The position numbers and the translations under genes were made by a program. Below the pieces are notes generated by a model. That model was not told the origin of the DNA. It saw only the letters and a program-made list of their open reading frames with translations, and searched no databases. A stretch of 64,000 nucleotides of DNA from Pedobacter kyungheensis (lineage in GTDB: Bacteria; Bacteroidota; Bacteroidia; Sphingobacteriales; Sphingobacteriaceae). Every line of letters starts with the position of its first letter. Positions within the stretch are counted from its first letter, which is position 1. The stretch is taken from positions 1 through 64,000 of the forward strand of contig NZ_JSYN01000027.1 of assembly GCF_000812965.1 (NCBI RefSeq), written 5' to 3'. Below are positions 53,703-62,583 of the stretch, in pieces.

Positions 53703-55196
53703 CTACCCAACCTTCAAAACCCACACCGAAACACTACCTGCCTTACAGTAAAACTCGGCCCAGCCGTTTTCATCGATGGTTACCTCTTCTTCCCGGTTGC
53801 CCAAAGCATCAACAAAGGTTTTACCCGCAAAATGAGCACCCAGTTCCATCTGTTTAAAACCATCTTCTCCTGTACTTAAAAGCACTGCTAAACCGCTGTT
53901 TTCGTGTTCTTCATCGCCGGCACGTGTCCAACCGATGCAATCACTGTGATCAAAATAATCGCGCTGCTCACCATAAGCCAAAGCTGTACGGATTTTGCTC
54001 ATCGTTTCTACCTCTGGTATCCCTACAAGCTCCACATGTACATCCTCACCCGCTTCATTCTTGTCGTCATAAATCCCGCCATATAAATCAGGGAAAAACA
54101 AGCACGGAATACCCTGCACACGCAACAAAATTAAAGCATAAGCCAATGGCCTGAACCAGAACTCCACATACGATTCCAGGGCCTGTAAAGGTTGCGAATC
54201 GTGGTTATCGACAAAAGTAACCGCCAGCTCAGGCTTAACCTGAACCAGCGTACCCTCAAAAATGGTACTCATGTCGAATTCGCCGCCGGCTTTGCTGGCC
54301 AGGAAAAAATTATGGTGTAAAAGCGAATCAAAAATCTGTGTGCGGCCTCCGGTAGTTTCGATATAAGCCAGCTGACCTTCAATATCCTCCACATTCCAGT
54401 CTTCGGCTACGATAAAGAATTCGCGGCTGTATTTGTGGTTCAGGTGGTCGATCCATTCGATAATGAAATCGGGGTTAATGTGCTTCACTGCATCCAGCCT
54501 GAAACCATCTATACCGGTAGTTTCTACCACCCATTCGCCCCAGTATTTCAGTTCTTCAATCACGGCACGGTTGCGGTAATCGATATCATTAAACATCAGG
54601 TAGTCGTAATTGCCAAATTCTGTTGAAGGTACGGCTTCAAAACCTTCTCCATAGCTGTTTTGAATCGAGTAAATGGCAGTTTCCTGCAAATCTTCTGCCC
54701 AATCAACCCCGCTAAAACATTCATGGTTCCATATAAATTCCGAGTATTTACCCTGACGACCCGGAAAAGTAAACTTCGTCCAGGCTTCAATTTCAAAAAC
54801 ATCGCTGGTAAACTCGTTTCGGTCTTCAGGGTTAACCGTGCGGACGGCAATTTTCTCCAGCTCATCGCCCCCGGCTTTATGGTTAAACACCACATCGGCC
54901 AAAGCTGCAATGCCTTCCTGGTGCAGGGCTTCAATGGCTTGTACATATTCGTCTTTCGATCCATATTTGGTTGGCAAGCTGCCTTTTTGGTCAAACTCGC
55001 CCAAATCAAAGAGGTCGTAAACGGCATAGCCTACATCGTAAGCTGCATTGTGCGATTTGTAGGCGGGCGGTAACCACACCGCGGTTACACCGAGTGATTT
55101 TAAATGACTGGCCTCTTTGGCCACTTTAGTCCATAATTTTTGTTCTTCGTTATAATACCAATGGAAAAATTGGATCAGGGTCTGGTTCTGCATCAA
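53703..55196 (-). CDS. Cytoplasmic alpha-amylase (GH13_5)
   Basis: 497 aa with no signal peptide, so intracellular; hydrolyses alpha-1,4 glucans (glycogen or malto-oligosaccharides). GH13 regions: DVVFNHK (101-107), DGFRLDAVKH with nucleophile Asp235, AEDW with acid/base Glu265, and FVDNHD with Asp333. Layout follows the AmyA/AmyS cytoplasmic group, starting QNQTLIQFFHWYY. Met2 is an alternative start. Monocistronic, and the tandem repeat array lies immediately upstream of it. Confidence 0.94.
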   Translation of the reverse strand: MMQNQTLIQFFHWYYNEEQKLWTKVAKEASHLKSLGVTAVWLPPAYKSHNAAYDVGYAVYDLFDLGEFDQKGSLPTKYGSKDEYVQAIEALHQEGIAALADVVFNHKAGGDELEKIAVRTVNPEDRNEFTSDVFEIEAWTKFTFPGRQGKYSEFIWNHECFSGVDWAEDLQETAIYSIQNSYGEGFEAVPSTEFGNYDYLMFNDIDYRNRAVIEELKYWGEWVVETTGIDGFRLDAVKHINPDFIIEWIDHLNHKYSREFFIVAEDWNVEDIEGQLAYIETTGGRTQIFDSLLHHNFFLASKAGGEFDMSTIFEGTLVQVKPELAVTFVDNHDSQPLQALESYVEFWFRPLAYALILLRVQGIPCLFFPDLYGGIYDDKNEAGEDVHVELVGIPEVETMSKIRTALAYGEQRDYFDHSDCIGWTRAGDEEHENSGLAVLLSTGEDGFKQMELGAHFAGKTFVDALGNREEEVTIDENGWAEFYCKAGSVSVWVLKVG

Positions 55197-55250
55197 ATAG
55201 ATTTTTGATTACATAACAGGTTTTATACGCAATTGGTTTTTCAGATCCGC

Positions 55251-55706
55251 AAAACAATAAATCTGCAGGCCAATCTGTTTCATCTGCGGCAAAAAACCTT
55301 AACCATAATTGCCCGCTGATTGCGCAGATTACCGCTGAAAAATAAAACAATAAATTTACGCACTATCTGTTTCATCTGCGGGAAAAACCTTAACCATAAT
55401 TGCCCGCTGATTGCGCAGATTACCGCTGAAAAATAAAACAATAAATTTGCGCACTATCTGTTTCATCTGCGGGAAAAAACCTTAACCATAATTGCCCGCT
55501 GATTGCGCAGATTACCGCTGAAGAACAAAACAATAAATCTGCGGAAATCCGTTTCATCTGCGGGAAAAAATCTTAACCATAACTTGCACGCTGATTGCGC
55601 TAATCACCGCTGAAGAACAAAACAATAAGTCTGCGGAAATCCGTTTCATCTGCGGGAAAAAACCTTAACCATAATTGCCCGCTAATTGCGCAGATCACCG
55701 CTGAAA
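55251..55706. repeat. Five-copy tandem repeat, 91-93-bp unit
   Basis: The word GTTTCATCTGCGG recurs with its start offset by 92, 91, 91 and 92 bp (about 55276, 55368, 55459, 55550 and 55642). Units also share AACCATAATTGCCCGCTGAT and ACCGCTGAA. Units 1-3 and 4-5 form two sub-types (AATTTRCGCACTATC against ATCTGCGGAAATCC). Not a CRISPR: there is no distinction between constant repeats and unique spacers. Non-coding, and lies between the amylase and thioesterase genes, which diverge. Confidence 0.9.
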
Positions 55707-55752
55707 TAGACTGACTTTCCTCTTTTACATACCATTTTAACAACATTTTCCT

Positions 55753-55760
55753 TATTTTTG
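55753..55760 (+). promoter_or_regulatory. -7 promoter element of the thioesterase gene, nearly leaderless
   Basis: TATTTTTG matches TAnnTTTG and ends 7 bp before the ATG at 55768. No convincing TTTG at the right distance upstream. Confidence 0.4.
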
Positions 55761-55767
55761 CCGGCAA

Positions 55768-56289
55768 ATGAGCTTAAAAAAGAAATTTGCCAGAGAGAGT
55801 TTTACCATCATGAATGAGTTGGTATTACCGAACGATACCAATACGCTGAACAACCTGATGGGCGGTCGCCTGCTACACTGGATGGATATTGCAGCGGCAA
55901 TTTCGGCCCAGAAACACTGCAACCGCATTGTGGTAACTGCATCGGTTGATAACGTTTCTTTTAAGCAACCTATTAAACTTGGCGACGTAATTACCATCGA
56001 GGCCAAGGTTACCCGCGCATTTAATACTTCGGTAGAAGTACGTTTGGATGTATGGGCAGAAAACATTCCCAGTGGTGCACGCCAGAAAAGCAACGAAGCA
56101 TATTACACCTTTGTAGCGGTTGATCAGAGTGCACGTACCATTCCTGTACCCGAGCTGATACCCGAAACACCTGAGGAAATAGACCTGTATGATGGAGCCC
56201 TGCGCCGCCGCCAGTTACGCCTCGTTTTAGGGGGTAAAATGGATCCGGATGATGCCAGCGAACTTAAAGCCCTATTCTTTAAAGCGTAA
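55768..56289 (+). CDS. Acyl-CoA thioesterase (hot-dog fold)
   Basis: 173 aa, cytoplasmic. Hot-dog features: MNELVLPNDTNTLNNLMGG, with the conserved N-x-x-GG and LLHWMDIAAAISAQKH helix, then SVDNVSFKQPIKLGDV. Matches the YciA/BACH-type acyl-CoA thioesterases. The C-terminal tail (DDASELKALF) follows the domain. Hydrolyses acyl-CoA; chain-length preference unknown. Nothing links it to the megasynthase locus 33 kb away. Confidence 0.9.
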   Translation: MSLKKKFARESFTIMNELVLPNDTNTLNNLMGGRLLHWMDIAAAISAQKHCNRIVVTASVDNVSFKQPIKLGDVITIEAKVTRAFNTSVEVRLDVWAENIPSGARQKSNEAYYTFVAVDQSARTIPVPELIPETPEEIDLYDGALRRRQLRLVLGGKMDPDDASELKALFFKA

Positions 56290-56359
56290 TTTTTACATAA
56301 AACTTCTTCGTGCTTGATCTGTTTGTTTTATTTTAGCAGCTTACCTTAGGCTGAAAAAT

Positions 56360-57538
56360 ATGACAACCTATACCATACTTATTATTTTAAGCGGATTGGT
56401 GATCTTCTCCTATCTGTTTGATTTGGTGGCCAGTAAAACCAAAGTACCGTCGGTTTTACTGTTGCTTTTACTGGGTATAGGCCTGCGTTTTCTGGTCGAT
56501 TACCTCCAGATCCATACCTTCAATTTCCTGTCTATTTTACCCATGCTGGGTACAGTTGGTTTAATTTTAATTGTTTTCGAGGGCTCGCTCGAACTGAAAT
56601 ACGACCAGCATAAAAACAAAGTCATCCGTACCGCTTTACTGTCGGCATTAAGCATTTTATTGGGTTCTATTGCCGTTATTACGGCTATTATATATCAAAT
56701 CACACATCAGGATTTATACACCTGCATGGCCAATGCCATTCCCTTTAGTGTAATCAGTTCGGCCATTGCCATCCCTTCGGCCGCTGCCCTGGGCAATAAA
56801 GACCGTGAGTTTGTAATTTACGAATCTTCCTTTTCCGATATACTGGGGGTAATTATCTTTAACTTCGCCATTACCAACCATGGCTTCAGCACTTCGGCGG
56901 TGATAGGCCTGGGTTTAAGCACTTTTTTAATTATACTGTTCTCGGCTATTGCCTGCGTGGTGTTGCTTTATATCATGGGCCGGCTGGTACACCACATTAA
57001 ATTCTTTCTCATTATTGCCATCCTCATATTGGTTTATGCCATTGGCCAATCGTACCATTTATCTTCGCTGGTGCTCATTCTAAGTACGGGTTTATTCCTA
57101 AACAATGCCGATACGATTCAAAATGCCTGGTTCAGGAGTGTATTTTTGTACAAGAACCTTTCGGCAGATTTATCGCAGCTCTACCAGCTCTCGGCCGAGA
57201 GTGCCTTCATTTTACGCACCTTCTTTTTTGTGATATTTGGCTTTACCATGAACCTGAACGAGCTGAACAACCAGAATGTACTCGCAAACGGATTTTTCAT
57301 CCTGCTCGCCATTTACCTCATTAGGCTGGCGTTTTTAAAACTAATTAAGCGGGAAAGCCTCAGCCCTATTTTATACATTGCACCGCGTGGTTTAATCAGT
57401 ATATTATTGTATTTGCACCTGCCCGAAAGTTTAAAAATACCCGAAGTAGGCACGCCGTTTCTATTCCTGGTGGTATTGGGTTCGAGTATCATCATGACGC
57501 TGGGTATTACCCTGAGCAAAAGAAATGCTGTGGTTTAA
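56360..57538 (+). CDS. Cation:proton antiporter (CPA1/NhaP-like)
   Basis: 392 aa, about 12 membrane helices from residue 4 to the end. The segment VGLILIVFEGSLEL, the AIPSAAALG stretch near 140 and ESSFSDILGVIIFN near 160 (acidic ligand in helix 5-6 region) match Na+(K+)/H+ exchangers of the CPA1 type. No C-terminal cytosolic regulatory domain, so shorter than many. Ion specificity unknown. Confidence 0.86.
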   Translation: MTTYTILIILSGLVIFSYLFDLVASKTKVPSVLLLLLLGIGLRFLVDYLQIHTFNFLSILPMLGTVGLILIVFEGSLELKYDQHKNKVIRTALLSALSILLGSIAVITAIIYQITHQDLYTCMANAIPFSVISSAIAIPSAAALGNKDREFVIYESSFSDILGVIIFNFAITNHGFSTSAVIGLGLSTFLIILFSAIACVVLLYIMGRLVHHIKFFLIIAILILVYAIGQSYHLSSLVLILSTGLFLNNADTIQNAWFRSVFLYKNLSADLSQLYQLSAESAFILRTFFFVIFGFTMNLNELNNQNVLANGFFILLAIYLIRLAFLKLIKRESLSPILYIAPRGLISILLYLHLPESLKIPEVGTPFLFLVVLGSSIIMTLGITLSKRNAVV

Positions 57539-57539
57539 T

Positions 57540-57630
57540 AGTTATTGGTTCATTAGTCATTGGTTAATTGGTCATTGGTTAATTGGTTAACTGGTTAATC
57601 GGTTAACTGACACCCAACGCCAAACACCAA
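57540..57630. repeat. Word-repeat sequence (TTAATTGGTCATTGG units)
   Basis: Tandem-like TGGTTAATTGG, TCATTGGTTAATT and GGTTAACTGG words between convergent genes, from the same family as 40715-40960. Confidence 0.6.
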
Positions 57631-57633
57631 ATG

Positions 57634-58197
57634 CTAGGGTTTAAAGCTGCCTGAAATGGCTTTGAGCTGTTGCAGCTCGGCCAACACGTTTGGATTGGCC
57701 TGGTAATAAAGAGAATAATAACTCAGTTCGTTTACCTGTTTGGGAGCTTTATCACTAAACTTAAACCGGGCAACATTGGGGTTAATGGCATGGATGGGTA
57801 AAGCAATAGCATTGCCCAGTGCAGTAAAAATGACCGAAAATACAGTGGCAGATACATCCTCCTTAAACGTGGGTTCTTCTTTGCCCCATTTATCTACCAT
57901 TTTACCACTGGCATCCATTTTATATTCTTCGGCGCGGTCTTCGCCGATTTTAATCAAACTAAAGCCTTCATAGCCTTTTTTAACCGTCCTGATTTGTACG
58001 GTTTTAATTTCATTGAGCAACACCGGAATAAGCATACCATCATGATTTAAAACCACCTTTACTGAATCTACCCTCTGTAAAACACCTTTGTATTTAGCCT
58101 TTTCGGTTTTAACAATGGCCATGTAAGGTTTAATGCTTTGGCCCATGGCGAGGCTAGCAGTAAGCAAAAGAGCGAGGGTAAAAGAGATCGTTGTCAT
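57634..58197 (-). CDS. Unrecognised secreted protein, 187 aa
   Basis: Start at the ATG at 58197, giving signal peptide MTTISFTLALLLTASLAMGQ; a GTG extension to 58218 is rejected. The mature protein has an N-terminal beta region (AKYKGVLQRVDSVKVVL) that looks like a small RNA-binding-like or SH3-like barrel seen in many Bacteroidota secreted proteins. A hydrophobic stretch (VFSVIFTALGNAIALPI, about 117-133) could be a membrane segment. No family recognised. Confidence 0.7.
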   Translation of the reverse strand: MTTISFTLALLLTASLAMGQSIKPYMAIVKTEKAKYKGVLQRVDSVKVVLNHDGMLIPVLLNEIKTVQIRTVKKGYEGFSLIKIGEDRAEEYKMDASGKMVDKWGKEEPTFKEDVSATVFSVIFTALGNAIALPIHAINPNVARFKFSDKAPKQVNELSYYSLYYQANPNVLAELQQLKAISGSFKP

Positions 58198-58239
58198 ATT
58201 CAAGCGGCTAGAGACCACTCAATATAGTAAGGTTTATCG

Positions 58240-58425
58240 TAAAAGCAAAGTGCATGGAGCATGGAGTTGAGCGTGTGGCGCCTAGCGGTTGGCGGTTAGC
58301 GTTAAGCTCTAGTGCAGTAACTGCTAACTGAAAACTCCAAACATGGCGCATGGCGCTAAGCGTTTGGAGTATGGCGTATTACTTTAACGCTTAACTGAGA
58401 ACTCCCAACTAAAAACTCCAAACCA
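58240..58425. repeat. Word-repeat sequence (GGAGTATGGCG, CTGAAAACTCC)
   Basis: Recurring words GCGTTTGG/GCGGTTGGCG, ATGGCGCATGGCGC, AACTGAAAACTCC and AACTGAGAACTCCC. Non-coding; shares AACTGAAAACT with 40850-40890. Confidence 0.5.
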
Positions 58426-58426
58426 T

Positions 58427-58831
58427 CTAACTTCCCATCTCCAGGATCTTATCAAACTCAGCTGCTTTTAAAGGCATAACCGACAAACGGCCCTGGCGTA
58501 CCAGCGAAATATCAACCAAACTGGGCTCGGCTTTAATCTGCTCTAAAGAAACTGGATTTTTTAAGCTTTCAACCGGCGATAAATCTACCACTACCCAATT
58601 GGTATCATCGGTAGTAGGATCCTGGTAAAACTCTTTTACTACTTTGGCAATGCCCACCACGTTTTTACCTTCATTACTGTGGTAAAAAAGTACCAAATCG
58701 CCTTCCTTCATGGCTTTCAGGTTGTTGCGGGCCTGGTAATTGCGTACGCCATCCCAAAAGGTGCGGCCATCTGCATTAAATTTCTCCCAGCTGTATTTAA
58801 AAGGTTCTGATTTCACTAACCAATGATTCAT
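58427..58831 (-). CDS. EVE-domain protein
   Basis: 134 aa, cytoplasmic single domain. MNHWLVKSEPFKYSW followed by FWDGVRNYQARNNLKAMKEGDLVLFYHSN is the classic EVE (PUA-like) pattern. EVE domains read modified bases in DNA or RNA and are often found with restriction or toxin systems, but here it stands alone next to accessory genes. Confidence 0.93.
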   Translation of the reverse strand: MNHWLVKSEPFKYSWEKFNADGRTFWDGVRNYQARNNLKAMKEGDLVLFYHSNEGKNVVGIAKVVKEFYQDPTTDDTNWVVVDLSPVESLKNPVSLEQIKAEPSLVDISLVRQGRLSVMPLKAAEFDKILEMGS

Positions 58832-58970
58832 CTATCGTATTGTTTAAAGGGCTTTACCGGTACCGATAAGCCGATTGTGTATTGTTGTTGTTTAAACTTC
58901 AAAACTAAGAAAAGGGAATGGATTAGGAAATAATTATCGAAAGAAGGTGAGCCTAAAATCGAGAAAGAAA

Positions 58971-59141
58971 TTACTGGTTTTTACCTTCGTTGTGACGTCT
59001 TAGCTCCGAATGAATTTCTCTTAAAATATCATTCCGCTCATCATTAGATTTTCTTATTCCATCCAGAATCTTGAAAAACAAATACAATAAGCCTACAATT
59101 ATTAAAAGATATACAATAGGAAACAATGCGAATAATGTCAT
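58971..59141 (-). CDS. Small single-helix membrane protein, 56 aa
   Basis: Reads MTLFALFPIVYLLIIVGLL at the start: one hydrophobic helix (about residues 3-25), then a charged amphipathic helix (RKSNDERNDILREIHSELRR) and a short tail. Too short for usual gene callers. The N-terminal anchor plus charged coil is common among small envelope proteins; function unknown. Ends 140 bp upstream (minus-strand sense) of the EVE gene start and might be cotranscribed. Confidence 0.6.
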   Translation of the reverse strand: MTLFALFPIVYLLIIVGLLYLFFKILDGIRKSNDERNDILREIHSELRRHNEGKNQ

Positions 59142-59347
59142 AGTTAATTAGATTTCTCCAAATATATCGATACTATTGACATTCTACAACGAATCACAAT
59201 CAGCTTTGCTTCATAAAGCTCAGGAGTCTCATGAATTCGGCTAGCGTAATTGCTGATTCTTGCACATTTTCTCAGTTCGCAAGCAGTGAGCGCTTGTACA
59301 ATTATATTAATAACATATATTTGTTTTACATCTTAATCATCGATATC

Positions 59348-59737
59348 GTGACTCTAAAATATCTCGTTCTCACTATAATTGGATTCTCCTTTTTCAATAG
59401 TGTAAAAGCACAAATCTCTGACTGTCTAAAATTCAAACAAGGGAAGTTTAATATGATGTATAACGGAAAGTTATTAGTAATAAAACGCGATGCAACCCAT
59501 CAATATGAATATTATGATGGCTCAACAGTTCCGACGTCTTATAGTATTAAATGGATTAGCAATTGTTCATATACCTTGAAACCTGATGCAGATAATTTCA
59601 AGAAGTTCCCCAATACTCCTAAAAACGCACTTATTACCGTTAATATAATCAGTTACAGTGGAAATACTTACAAAATAAAGGCTACATCAAATTTTAGCTC
59701 TCTGGTACTTAAAAGTGAAATTACTAAAATCAACTGA
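59348..59737 (+). CDS. Small secreted Bacteroidota protein
   Basis: 130 aa from the GTG at 59348, which gives a signal peptide ending SVKAQ; an ATG at 59231 would place 39 extra polar and hydrophobic residues in front. The mature part has two cysteines (SDCLKFKQG and SNCSYTLK) and a YKIKATS beta segment, a layout common to small secreted proteins of flavobacteria and sphingobacteria (an early C-x-K-F-K-x-G motif). No function known. AT-rich, first of the accessory region. Confidence 0.62.
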   Translation: MTLKYLVLTIIGFSFFNSVKAQISDCLKFKQGKFNMMYNGKLLVIKRDATHQYEYYDGSTVPTSYSIKWISNCSYTLKPDADNFKKFPNTPKNALITVNIISYSGNTYKIKATSNFSSLVLKSEITKIN

Positions 59738-59950
59738 GACATCTGTTGTTTACCTCAAACCTCACTGCTATACAGCTCTAACGAGCTTTACTGCAACGAC
59801 CATCGCTCCATACGCATTTCGGTACGCGTATATATCACAAATTTATACATCACTTAGTGAACTTTCAGTTTCTCTAATTAACACTAAACAAAAGCTTTGA
59901 AATAGCCATCACATTTATTATTTTGCCGATAGATTAATAACCTCTCGCAA

Positions 59951-60463
59951 ATGACAATAGACTTAAATCAATTCATAAAGAACATTCAGAAAATCGATAC
60001 CAGGGATATTTGTTCAGATTGGCAATGGTTACTTGGAAATAAGTATGATCCAATAATGGTTACTTGCTCTGGTGATATGTTTTTAACTGACACTTCAGGG
60101 GCAGTATATTGGTTGGATACAGGAATAGGGCAATTATCCAGGATAGCTGAAAGCACTGATCAGTTTATCGAGGCTTTAGAGGATATTGATAACTTCGACA
60201 AATGGATGTTGGCTTCAACTGTTCTCGATCTGATCGAGAATGATGTTCTTTTAAAAGAAAACCAGGTATACAGTTACAAAGTGATGCCAATTCTTAACGG
60301 GAGCTACTCAATGGATAATTTTGACACAACAGATATTTCCGTTCATTTTAGCATAACGGGCCAAATTTGCCAACAAATAATAAAACCAGATAATGGTATG
60401 CCCCTTCCCGATGGCACCAGAATTGATAAAGTGCTAATTGATCCATTTACTAAAAAACCATAG
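59951..60463 (+). CDS. DUF1851/Tdi1-like protein (immunity-type)
   Basis: 170 aa, cytoplasmic. The pattern WQWLLGNKYDPIMVTCSGDMFL, VYWLDTGIGQLSRIA, then YSYKVMPILNGSYSMDNF and ISVHFSITGQICQQI matches the DUF1851 family, which includes Tdi1, the immunity protein to a type VI DNase. No toxin gene is adjacent. It may be an orphan immunity gene or have an unrelated housekeeping role. Confidence 0.75.
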   Translation: MTIDLNQFIKNIQKIDTRDICSDWQWLLGNKYDPIMVTCSGDMFLTDTSGAVYWLDTGIGQLSRIAESTDQFIEALEDIDNFDKWMLASTVLDLIENDVLLKENQVYSYKVMPILNGSYSMDNFDTTDISVHFSITGQICQQIIKPDNGMPLPDGTRIDKVLIDPFTKKP

Positions 60464-60565
60464 GTTGAAAACTATTACAGGAGATAGCTTTGTCTCTCCC
60501 ACTAAGGATAGATTGTAACTGTTCTGGGTATTGCATATCTTCACTTCCATTTAACCTACTCAATC

Positions 60566-60816
60566 ATGATCTATAAGTTTAACGTTCCAAAAAACACAGC
60601 TTGCTATGTTTGTAACCATGTGTTTAATAAAGAAGACAAATATTGTATGTTGCCCATGAAGTGGAAGACGGCTTTTGGCAGTTCTTATGCGTAGGAAAAC
60701 AACCATCCTAATGATGATGATTAAAGTGATTTCACTACAACAAGTAACAGCTATTGATGAATCAGTAAACGATTTATATGAAATGCCCTTCGGATAAATG
60801 GGAGCCTTTCAAACTT
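60566..60816 (+). pseudogene. Broken DUF2185-like (Imm33-type) gene
   Basis: Frame 1 reads MIYKFNVPKNTACYVCNHVF and on to about 60660; then frame 2 continues HEVEDGFWQFLCVGKQPS; then frame 3 gives IKVISLQQVTAIDESVNDLY and a PFG ending, with a final stretch DKWEPFKL. These pieces in order match one small protein with an N-terminal Cys pair and a GFWQFLC core typical of DUF2185-like proteins. Two frameshifts and in-frame stops break it. Recent decay, because segments are still readable. Confidence 0.7.
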
Positions 60817-60928
60817 AAATGCTTTATTATACCAGGAAGTATGTCGTTTCTAATTTATCCTAATCCAGACATAGGCCTCAAAACTAAAATCCAAAAACTC
60901 ACAATTACATAAAATGATAAAAATTAAA

Positions 60929-61546
60929 ATGACTAAATATTTGATTCTTTTTCTGACAATTATATTTACAAGTTGCAAAGGGCAAACTCAAAAAACTAAT
61001 GAAAAGGAAGAAGTAAAAGACCCAATTGCCATTATTCAGGAAAATGAAAAGAAAGCAACTGAAAAGAGAAGTGAAAATATTGGTGAGTTGATTTCTACAA
61101 TATCATTTAAAGTAAAAACTGACAATAAGAAAGATTATGAAGACGGATTTATTCCCTGGGCGAGCATTGAAAATGCTAAACAAGACCTTCCAAACTTATA
61201 CGAGGGTGACGAAATAGTCATCAAAGAGAATTCTGTAAAAGTTATTATTGACTACCCTCTCACAAATCAATACGAATTTACAATAACATCAAATGATGGT
61301 TTTTCAAGAAAACAATTATTATCAGAAATAAATTTGCATTATTTTAAACTTTACGAAGAAGAAGAAAAAAGTGCAACTGTTAAGACCATTCCGATTGATA
61401 AACGAACAACCATGTACAATAGAAATCAAACGAACGGAAAATATGGAATTTGGGGGCACGACATAGCAGACTTAGTTTTATCTGCAATTGAAGTTTATAA
61501 AACATCAACAGGGCAAATTATTCTAATTTTAGGAATTGAGTCATAG
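60929..61546 (+). CDS. Unrecognised lipoprotein
   Basis: 205 aa from the ATG at 60929 (an ATG at 60914 is also in frame). Lipobox FTSC near residue 17 (TIIFTSCKGQ), so anchored in an envelope membrane. A Lys/Glu-rich stretch (KTNEKEEVK, QENEKKATEKR) forms a spacer, followed by a mixed alpha/beta domain (ISFKVKTDNKKDY to LILGIES). No family recognised. AT-rich. Confidence 0.75.
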   Translation: MTKYLILFLTIIFTSCKGQTQKTNEKEEVKDPIAIIQENEKKATEKRSENIGELISTISFKVKTDNKKDYEDGFIPWASIENAKQDLPNLYEGDEIVIKENSVKVIIDYPLTNQYEFTITSNDGFSRKQLLSEINLHYFKLYEEEEKSATVKTIPIDKRTTMYNRNQTNGKYGIWGHDIADLVLSAIEVYKTSTGQIILILGIES

Positions 61547-61765
61547 AAATAATGACAGCTGACAAAAATCAATTAAACAATAGTGGAACTGAATTACAAA
61601 TCCCGCTGCTCGACCACATTATCAAAATTGTAAATTTATTCCTCCATATCCTACATCAGCAAAATCTTATGGCTTGTGCGCTCACTTCAACTGTTACATA
61701 CAAAACATGCGCTGGTGCAAATAATGCATACCCTCTTTAACATACACCATTACTAAATTAACAAC

Positions 61766-62416
61766 ATGCCAAGGGTAAAAACTTTAATCACTATGGGTTT
61801 TATATCAACGATATTAAACTTGTTCGGGTGTTCCGGGCAGGAAAAAAAAGATAATGGCGGGCTGTCAAAAGAAACTCAGGATCAAATTGCCAGTTCAATA
61901 GATGCATTTAACAACAGACCGATACATAAAAAATTAACGGGTCAGATTATCGATAAAACTCCGAACCAGGACTTATTACAGGTAGTTTTTGATAACTTAT
62001 CAACGAAACAACCCACAGATTATAAAAAAGAATATGAAACGGTAATGAGTTGGAACAAATCACGACAAGCTATATATATGATCTGGCTATTGGAAGCTGA
62101 AGTAAATAATGGTGGTTATAATCAGTTCTACTTTAATTCGAGCGGCAAGTTTTATAAACATTTACCTGAGGCTTTAAAATTTGTCGGCGCAAATAAATTT
62201 GCCGAGCTGACCAAACAGGCTAACGACACTTTTCTTCGCGAAAATGTTAAAATAACGCAACATCAAGACGGAACATTGGCAGGTTTTAGCGAATCGTATG
62301 ACGACAATCCTTTAAACGAATTTGATAATCAGTTTTATGATCTTTACAAAACCGAAGATTTACAACAAATACAGGTAAACTTTATCAGAAAGAATAAAAC
62401 TGAATTTATTGATTAA
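61766..62416 (+). CDS. DUF4375 (DMP19-like) lipoprotein
   Basis: 216 aa. N-terminal hydrophobic leader with Cys22 (LNLFGCSGQ), so a probable lipoprotein. The DUF4375 signature is clear: MIWLLEAEVNNGGYNQFYFNSSG, then FVGANKFAELTKQA and LNEFDNQFYDL near the end. DUF4375 proteins appear in immunity-gene collections and near toxins; a DNA-mimic role is described for DMP19. Targets here are unknown. Confidence 0.83.
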   Translation: MPRVKTLITMGFISTILNLFGCSGQEKKDNGGLSKETQDQIASSIDAFNNRPIHKKLTGQIIDKTPNQDLLQVVFDNLSTKQPTDYKKEYETVMSWNKSRQAIYMIWLLEAEVNNGGYNQFYFNSSGKFYKHLPEALKFVGANKFAELTKQANDTFLRENVKITQHQDGTLAGFSESYDDNPLNEFDNQFYDLYKTEDLQQIQVNFIRKNKTEFID

Positions 62417-62583
62417 TGAAAAGAACCGTTGCTGAGGTAAGTATTTTTTTAGATCAATGTACTGAACGACTCTTGTTTTAGCGGGTAGATTGATTAGCAT
62501 TAGATAATTGAGCACCCCGCCTTGTTCCGATTTTATAATCCCGGCCGCAGTAAATTTGTTCTGATATAACCTAACCAGTTTAA

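Noticed and set aside
55251..55706. Possible CRISPR array
   Set aside because: The whole unit repeats with small changes; there is no short constant repeat with unique spacers, and no cas genes.
61552..61740. 62-aa plus-strand open frame
   Set aside because: Poor composition, no domain, no upstream signal, and unlike its neighbours; probably chance.
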